64,000 nt of DNA from Maratus speciosus (Eukaryota; Arthropoda; Arachnida; Araneae; Salticidae): NCBI GenBank assembly GCA_963932465.1, contig OZ010800.1, positions 94,290,807 to 94,354,806 of the forward strand. Reading direction: 5' to 3'. Under the pieces are notes generated by a model. It saw only the letters and a list, made by a program, of their open reading frames with translations. It did not search any database and was not told the origin of the DNA. Shown one piece after another: positions 58,561-64,000 of the stretch (its first letter is position 1; each line of letters opens with the position of its first letter). A program made the position numbers and the translations under genes.

Positions 58561-58814
58561 TTTTCGAACCACATCTCAAAAATATATATCTAATTATTTA
58601 AATTTAACACAAATATAAATAAAACATGCTTCTATACGCGCACACTTACTTTTATTTATTTACAGAGTGTATGTTTTATTGAAATGTATGAATATAATGA
58701 GAATTAAAAAAAAAAAAAAAAACTGTATACACGTATTTGTTTTACATTCAACATTTTTGCATTTTTGGAAATTTTATATTTAGTTTTATTTACAATTATT
58801 TATAATTATTTTAT

Positions 58815-58995
58815 AATTATCGTGATTTCCCTTGTATAGCCCGCAGATCAAACAATTCAGTTTGGACCCAGAAATTTTATTCAGTATTTGAAGACCAATA
58901 TATACCGTGATCTACAAAGTTACATTAAAAAAAAAATTCTGGGTCGAAACACGATTGTTTGATCCGCGGGCTATACACCCGAAATTACGGTACTT
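58815..58995. mobile_element. Small foldback MITE, ~58-bp arms
   Basis: TGTATAGCCCGCAGATCAAA (from 58833) is the inverted partner of the segment ending TTTGATCCGCGGGCTATACA (58973). The arms extend outward to CGTGATTTCC / GAAATTACGG. The loop is about 55 bp. No coding capacity. Confidence 0.8.
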
Positions 58996-59323
58996 ACATA
59001 TATTTTACTATTACGTAGATATGTTTCATAATTAATTACATTTATTTTAATTTTACATCTATAGTTTGTACTTAAAAATTAAATGGGTGCTCTGAAAATA
59101 GAAGTTTTGATTATGTGCAGGGGTGATGATCATCATAAAAGCATGTAAAACACAAATTTTTGCTACAGCGTTCACAGATAATAAAACAATTTTTTGATGG
59201 GAACAAGACGCTTTAAGAAGATTTCTTGAAAAAAAATGTTTAATAAATATTGTTGTTTTATCATAACATTCATAAAGATTATTCTTTTATGTAGAAGTCC
59301 CGAAGCATGCCAGACTTACTTTG

Positions 59324-59445
59324 TCATTAAAAAGCAGTAAACCAACGTTTAAAATGCACAAATAATGCGTGAAAAGCAGCAAACAGCTGTTGCTTTTCAC
59401 GCATTATTTGTGCATTTTAAGCATTGGTTTACTGCTTTTTAATGA
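59324..59445. repeat. 122-bp near-perfect palindrome
   Basis: The left arm (TCATTAAAAAGCAGTAAACC...) pairs with the right arm (...GGTTTACTGCTTTTTAATGA) over about 55 bases each with only a small mismatched bulge, around a 12-base centre containing CAGCTG. It could be a tiny MITE or a hairpin-RNA source. Confidence 0.9.
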
Positions 59446-60357
59446 TCCTGCACAAAGGCTTTAATTGCTATTTTACTTTGCCATGTTTGAAAATAGATGC
59501 AGACCGCTCCAAACATGAGATCTGGTGAAAAAATATTTAATAAATTAAAAATTAAAAAAAGAAAAAATTCCAAAAATTATAACATTTTTAAATTTTTAAA
59601 AATTAGAAAAGATGAAAATAAAATAGCATATTCTAATTTTATGTAGAGTATTTTAATTTATTTTGCTGAGAAGAATAGGGGTTTATTTGTATAAAAAACT
59701 ATGGATAATTTTGAATAAAATTTAAATTCTATCAACTGAACAATTTGATTTATATAAGGTTTGTTGTGAAAACTGGGACATGATTTTACAATGTGACTCT
59801 GGAGCTTTTGACAATTCAGCTTCAAAAAGCTAATGTTCATTTGAATTAAAGTCTGAACTTTTGTAAATGTGATCAGTTAGGTTCCGTCTATCTAACAGAA
59901 ATGCTCAAAATTCCATTTTAATATTTAAAAATATAAAAATATGCATATTTCATCTTTCTTTCCTCATGGGTCCAGTTGCCCTAAAAAATGGGGTAACTGG
60001 ACCAGGGGGGGGGGGGTCTATGTTCCACACGCATTTATATTTTCCCATATCGGATATAGGGTCCTGTTTGAAAAAGTGTAAACAACTTAAAAATTTTTAA
60101 ACTAGGCAAATCATGTAAATTATATGTCAATAAACAGAGTTGTAAGGGAAACCTTTGTTGTCAATATGTCTAAAAAAGCACTAAAAGTGAAAATATTAGA
60201 TTTATTTATACCAAAAACATAAAACTTAAGTAAGTACTTGTGTACTTTAGAATAGATAATAAGTATAAAACTCACATGTGTATTTTAAGGGAAAAAATAG
60301 CAAGGTATTCATAGCAATAGCTATGATTAAACGGCTACGTAAGTACCTTATCTTTAT

Positions 60358-60487
60358 CCAGGAATCGCATTATACAGAACAATTTTATTGTTCCTACCAG
60401 AACCCTTAAAGAAAGGTGCGATGAAGATATTATTTTCAAAATAGTGGTAGGAACGATAAAAGTTTCCCTATAGAATGCGGCCCCTGG
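60358..60487. mobile_element. 130-bp MITE with TTAT flanks
   Basis: CCAGGAATCGCATTATACAG at the left pairs with the inverted right end CCAGGGGCCGCATTCTATAG. Homology continues to GTTCCTACCA on both arms. TTAT stands on each side (60354-60357, 60488-60491). It is nested in the preceding element. Confidence 0.7.
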
Positions 60488-60900
60488 TTATAGTACAATT
60501 TCAAAGTCTGGCTATCTCACTTTCAGGTGCAAGGTACTTGCATTCGTAAAATGTTGAAATAATTTAATGAGAAAAATATTTACAAGAGAATCTATCTGAA
60601 AACTAGTAAAAGTATATTTTCGCGTACTTAATAAAGGTGAAATTTTCAGTATAAAATTCAGGTGCCAATGTGGCAATTGGGAATTAAAATTAAGTGATGC
60701 CAGAACGGCATCACCGCCTCTCAAGGGGTCAAGAGATTTGGTTTGACACCACTCAATATGCTTTTTTAAAAATTTTATTGCGTAATTATAATAAGGTATT
60801 CTATCATTTTCTTTATTGTGAGCAAAAACAATGGAGAAATTTATTTCCCGTAGTAAGAGAAACACAAAAAAATTATTTATAACTATTGGGGTAACTGGAT

Positions 60901-61097
60901 ACAGCATGGTCCAGTTACCCCGGATACATGTCCCAGTTACCCCATTCTTGAAAAATTTATGGGGTAACTGCGACACCGGGCTTACATTTGAAACATGAAC
61001 AGCATGGTCCAGTTACCCCGGATACATGTCCCAGTTACCCCATTCTTGAAAAATTTATGGGGTAACTGCGACACCGGGCTTACATTTGAAACATGAA
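60901..61097. repeat. 98-bp tandem duplication
   Basis: ACAGCATGGTCCAGTTACCC at 60901 recurs at 60999 and the two units appear identical through TTTGAAACATGAA. Each holds CAGTTACCCC motifs in both orientations. Confidence 0.95.
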
Positions 61098-61549
61098 GTA
61101 AATATGTATAGATACTTAATGATATTAATGTAGTTATATGTCTAATCTTAAAAAAAAAGATTGTGTAATAAAAGTACTTACAGTATTTTAATAAAAAGCC
61201 GAGGAAGTTCAACTATATTGACGTTGTTTTTTAAAAAAAAAAGAAACGTAAATTTTTGACAACCTATCACAGCAAAGTGAGAGTTATGATTGAATTGATA
61301 CACATTGTTTTAGGAAGTAGAGATTAAGGGGCATTGTTCACAAAAGCTAAAACTAAAAAAATACCAACAGTTTTTTATAAAATGGCCTATGGCCCAGTTT
61401 CCTCGTGGTTCCAGTTATCCCAACTAACCTTAGTTGCTTTTCTTTACATTTCATTAGATCCATAAAATTGCTATATCTCTGTAAATAAATAACTATATAT
61501 ACATATATATATGTTAAAGTCTTCGGAAGAGAATTGATCGTCTGGAAAA

Positions 61550-61640
61550 AATAAAATCCTTGCCGGGTATCGAAACCACAGAGTTCTGGGAGTGAAAAGT
61601 TAGAAGTTTGGCGCTTACCCAACTGCGCCATTCAGTCTCT
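61550..61640 (-). mobile_element. tRNA-derived SINE head
   Basis: On the minus strand TGGCGCAGTTGGGTAAGCG (A box) is followed about 40 bases later by GGTTTCGATACCC (B box) and CAAGGATTTTATTTTTTCC. It is the same family as 58225-58560. Confidence 0.7.
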
Positions 61641-61934
61641 CAGAAATGCGAGTAATTTTTCCGATTATATACTAAAAATTCAACTTTGTGTGAACTTTGG
61701 GGCCTGTTTTTTACTATCCCATAAATTTTGTACTTTATCATTTGCATATATTTACCTATTAACTACACTCTATCAATGGAAAAAAAGTCGCCGTATATTA
61801 TGTCTCCGACCTCGGAACCTCTCCCTGTGAAATTACGAGAGTAAATTCAATCGAATACTTACACAATTAATTTCAATTTATACTAACATGCATTTTACGG
61901 TTCTGTTAGAATTTGACAGCAGAAAAACACATTA

Positions 61935-63128
61935 CAGTCATTCAGGGTTACTTTGACCCATATTTTCGCTATTTTCATATGCCACACTCTTATTTGAAGA
62001 ATATTGTCGCAACTAGGGGCATAAAAGAGAAGAAATGATCCTAAATTATTGTTTGACTATCAAAAATTAAGGAATAATAAGGATAAAAGCAATAAAAAAT
62101 GGATTTTTATCCTGGTTCAAAGTTAACAAGCCATTCAGGGTAACTTTGCACCATATGATAAATTTTTATATAAAATAATTCATTATAAAAAAAGTATTGT
62201 AGTCAGGACAACTTTAAACCCCAAAAAATGTTTTCAGATATGTAAAGACTCTGAATTTACACATACCAACATCACAAGATATGTATAATTTATGATATTA
62301 CAACAAATATCAGGCATAAGAAAAGTGGAAAGAAGAGAAGCATGAACATTTAGGAAAAAAAAACCTGTTTATTGTTCATACAAAATATAAAAATGCATTG
62401 GAGAACAATATCAATTTTTTTAACTCAATAATATATCCATAGTTACAGTAATACATACTAGTACTAGTATTATTCAAAAAAGAATAAAAAATGTCGAATG
62501 CATGAAATGTCAAATTTGAGTAGTACCGCCCCGAAAAACGCCTTTAAACGGATTTTATGTATTTTAATCATATATGTGAAAATATTTACATGTTATATCT
62601 AATGGTCATTTTCGGTATTTATATAAGATATACGCGCAAATACGGGAAATTTTTGACAGTAGCACCTACAATTAGTAAATTATAAGCATCAGTATAACTT
62701 TGAGCTGGCTCAAAGTTACCCTGAAAATGCGGTAAAATGTTAGTACCTTCTTATTTTACATTTTATTAACTATTAATAAACGAATAATCACAAAATGTTA
62801 ACACATTTACAACTTTCAGATAATAATATGTCTTATAAATGAGTATATTGTTACTTACTATGAAAATTTAATTGGATTACAACAACTTCAAAACAGCATT
62901 CAAAATTAACTTGAAAACAGTACTTTCAAAAATAGTTAGATAATGCAATTAATTGCGCATAATGTTGCTAATTTGTTTTCTAAAATAAAGAGTAGAAATC
63001 CCAGTTTAGAACCTCGCCAACAGAGCACAATTCTGGAGTTTATTTAGTCTTTTAGAGTTAAAAATATTGAAAAAATAGGAGGTGGTGCAAAGTTACACCC
63101 CGGGATTCAAAGTTACCCTGATTGACTG
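61935..63128. mobile_element. TA-flanked element with CAGTCAWTCAGGGT ends
   Basis: The left end at 61935 and the inverted right end at 63128 share CAGTCAWTCAGGGTWACTTT, with TA on both sides (61933-61934, 63129-63130). Internal copies of the AGGGTAACTTTG core, direct and inverted, stand at about 62132, 62207, 62698-62722 and 63087. The 1194-bp interior has no coding frame. It is a non-autonomous relative of pogo/Tc1-mariner elements by its TA flanks. Confidence 0.75.
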
Positions 63129-63130
63129 TA

Positions 63131-64000
63131 TCTTATTTTCTGCTATTTTGACCCGACTCATAGGAATGAGGCTTTCTCTTTACATACGGATTCATTCGTC
63201 GACGATTTCTATTAGAAAACAAAATGTTGGTATCTGCCAATAGAATTTTTGATGTTGAGAAAAATATTCGACGTTCACACATTAAACTTTCACAGCATAG
63301 TTTAAAAGCTTATACGGTCACCGCTTCACATTTTATAGACAATGGTACACCGGCCGTTCTGCCACTGTTCTAATATATATCCCTCCCTTTCAGTTCACCA
63401 CATGTGAAGATAGGAGGGTGCATCAATAGGTTTTTGGCCTCACATAGGAAAAAGTGAGTGAAATTTATAAAATTGCTACATTTTATTAGTCCTTTTCTAT
63501 GTAATCAGTGTGCACAGTAACACATCTGTGCAACCGGTATTTGAAAGAGAGAGGGGAGGATGTATTCCAGGAGACGCGATTCTAGATCCAAAGGTTGGCA
63601 TTTTTTTAACATTTACCGACCCCGACATGTGACATATTGTTGGAAAGGCCTGTGACATTTTAATCCTTTCTGCGTCTACTCCAGACTTCTTTAATTCCCT
63701 TCGTTATCCCCTTATTTTCTACCTATGAGCCCCCAAAACTAATTGAAGAAACTTTTTTCAGTAAATAAATATTTACAATTTGAAGAACGATCTGATATTT
63801 CTATCAAGCGGTATCGAATTGCGTACGTATGTACGTTCTTACATATGTACGTACATGCATACATACATAATCTGTAGGGGCAAAAGCTCTTAGGCAATAC
63901 CCTGTACCTAAAAAACCTGCAATACGAGAGTAAAAGTATTGTTTTTATCTCTTCAATTCGGTTGTCACATAAAAATGGAATTTAAGTAGTCCCCCCGAAA
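63131..64000. other. GC-richer terminal stretch, nothing assigned
   Basis: It contains an acceptor-like CCCTCCCTTTCAG at 63381-63393, and 60 bases later a donor-like GTGAGTG at 63454; only a 20-codon frame lies between. A CATACGTA-type microsatellite lies at 63818-63868. No gene can be supported. Confidence 0.3.

Larger units (their letters stand above)
59984..61424. mobile_element. Pogo-type element with repeated GGGGTAACTGGACC motifs
   Basis: GGGGTAACTGGACCA near 59990 and, inverted, TGGTTCCAGTTATCCCAAC ending near 61424 form diverged ends next to TA. Between them CAGTTACCCC or its inverse occurs at about 60893, 60911, 60933, 60960 and in the 98-bp duplicate. The frame at 60512-60976 (minus) shows no transposase motif. 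Exact ends are uncertain, since another inverted copy (GGTCCAGTTGCCC) lies just outside on the left. Confidence 0.45.

Noticed and set aside
60512..60976. 154-codon minus-strand frame as transposase
   Set aside because: It begins inside the repeated CAGTTACCCC units and shows no DDE or HTH motif.
63394..63453. 60-bp exon candidate between a strong acceptor and GTGAGTG
   Set aside because: Only 20 codons and no neighbouring exon could be found.

Overview
This is AT-rich eukaryotic DNA made almost entirely of nested and decaying mobile elements. I found no host gene I could name. Four LTR retrotransposons, mariner/pogo-type and piggyBac-like DNA transposon remnants, tRNA-derived SINEs and long homopolymer and microsatellite tracts all point to an arthropod. 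The SINE body near 55.9 kb and the mix of BEL/Pao and Ty3/gypsy families look like what I recall from spider genomes. That placement is a recollection, not a database result.

Layout. 1-19965: a Ty3/gypsy element (Gypsy-1, minus strand). Its 3' LTR is cut by the window start and its 5' LTR ends at 19965. Gag, protease and pol lie at 12254-17230. A young BEL/Pao element (1556-6738, minus) is inserted in its long 3' noncoding part. 19966-20736: an inverted-repeat foldback element that Gypsy-1 interrupts. 21220-21807: an unexplained open frame. 24849-26108: a deleted pogo-like transposon with a PHD-type zinc-finger remnant. 27079-27797: a MITE flanked by TTAA. 28595-33361: a second gypsy element (Gypsy-2, minus) with a perfect AGCAC target duplication. 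36035-36960: three tandem copies of a ~309-bp unit. 38675-51794: a TIR element split by a third gypsy element (Gypsy-3, plus, 39691-50533, target duplication GTATT). 53.6-54.2 kb: an exact 145-bp tandem array next to a possible short coding exon. 54743-55634: a deleted mariner. 55.85-63.1 kb: SINEs, small foldback elements, a 122-bp palindrome and two more TA-flanked elements that carry internal copies of their own terminal motifs.

How the parts work. In each LTR element, Gag packages the RNA, protease cuts the polyprotein, reverse transcriptase/RNase H copies the RNA from a tRNA primer at the PBS, and integrase inserts the copy. All three gypsy copies are broken by stops or frameshifts. The BEL copy is the youngest: its LTRs differ at 2 of 338 positions. 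Its long frame is open, but it has lost the whole RT/RNase H block in frame. It therefore encodes a Gag-protease-integrase fusion and would need reverse transcriptase supplied by another copy. This is the most interesting object in the window.
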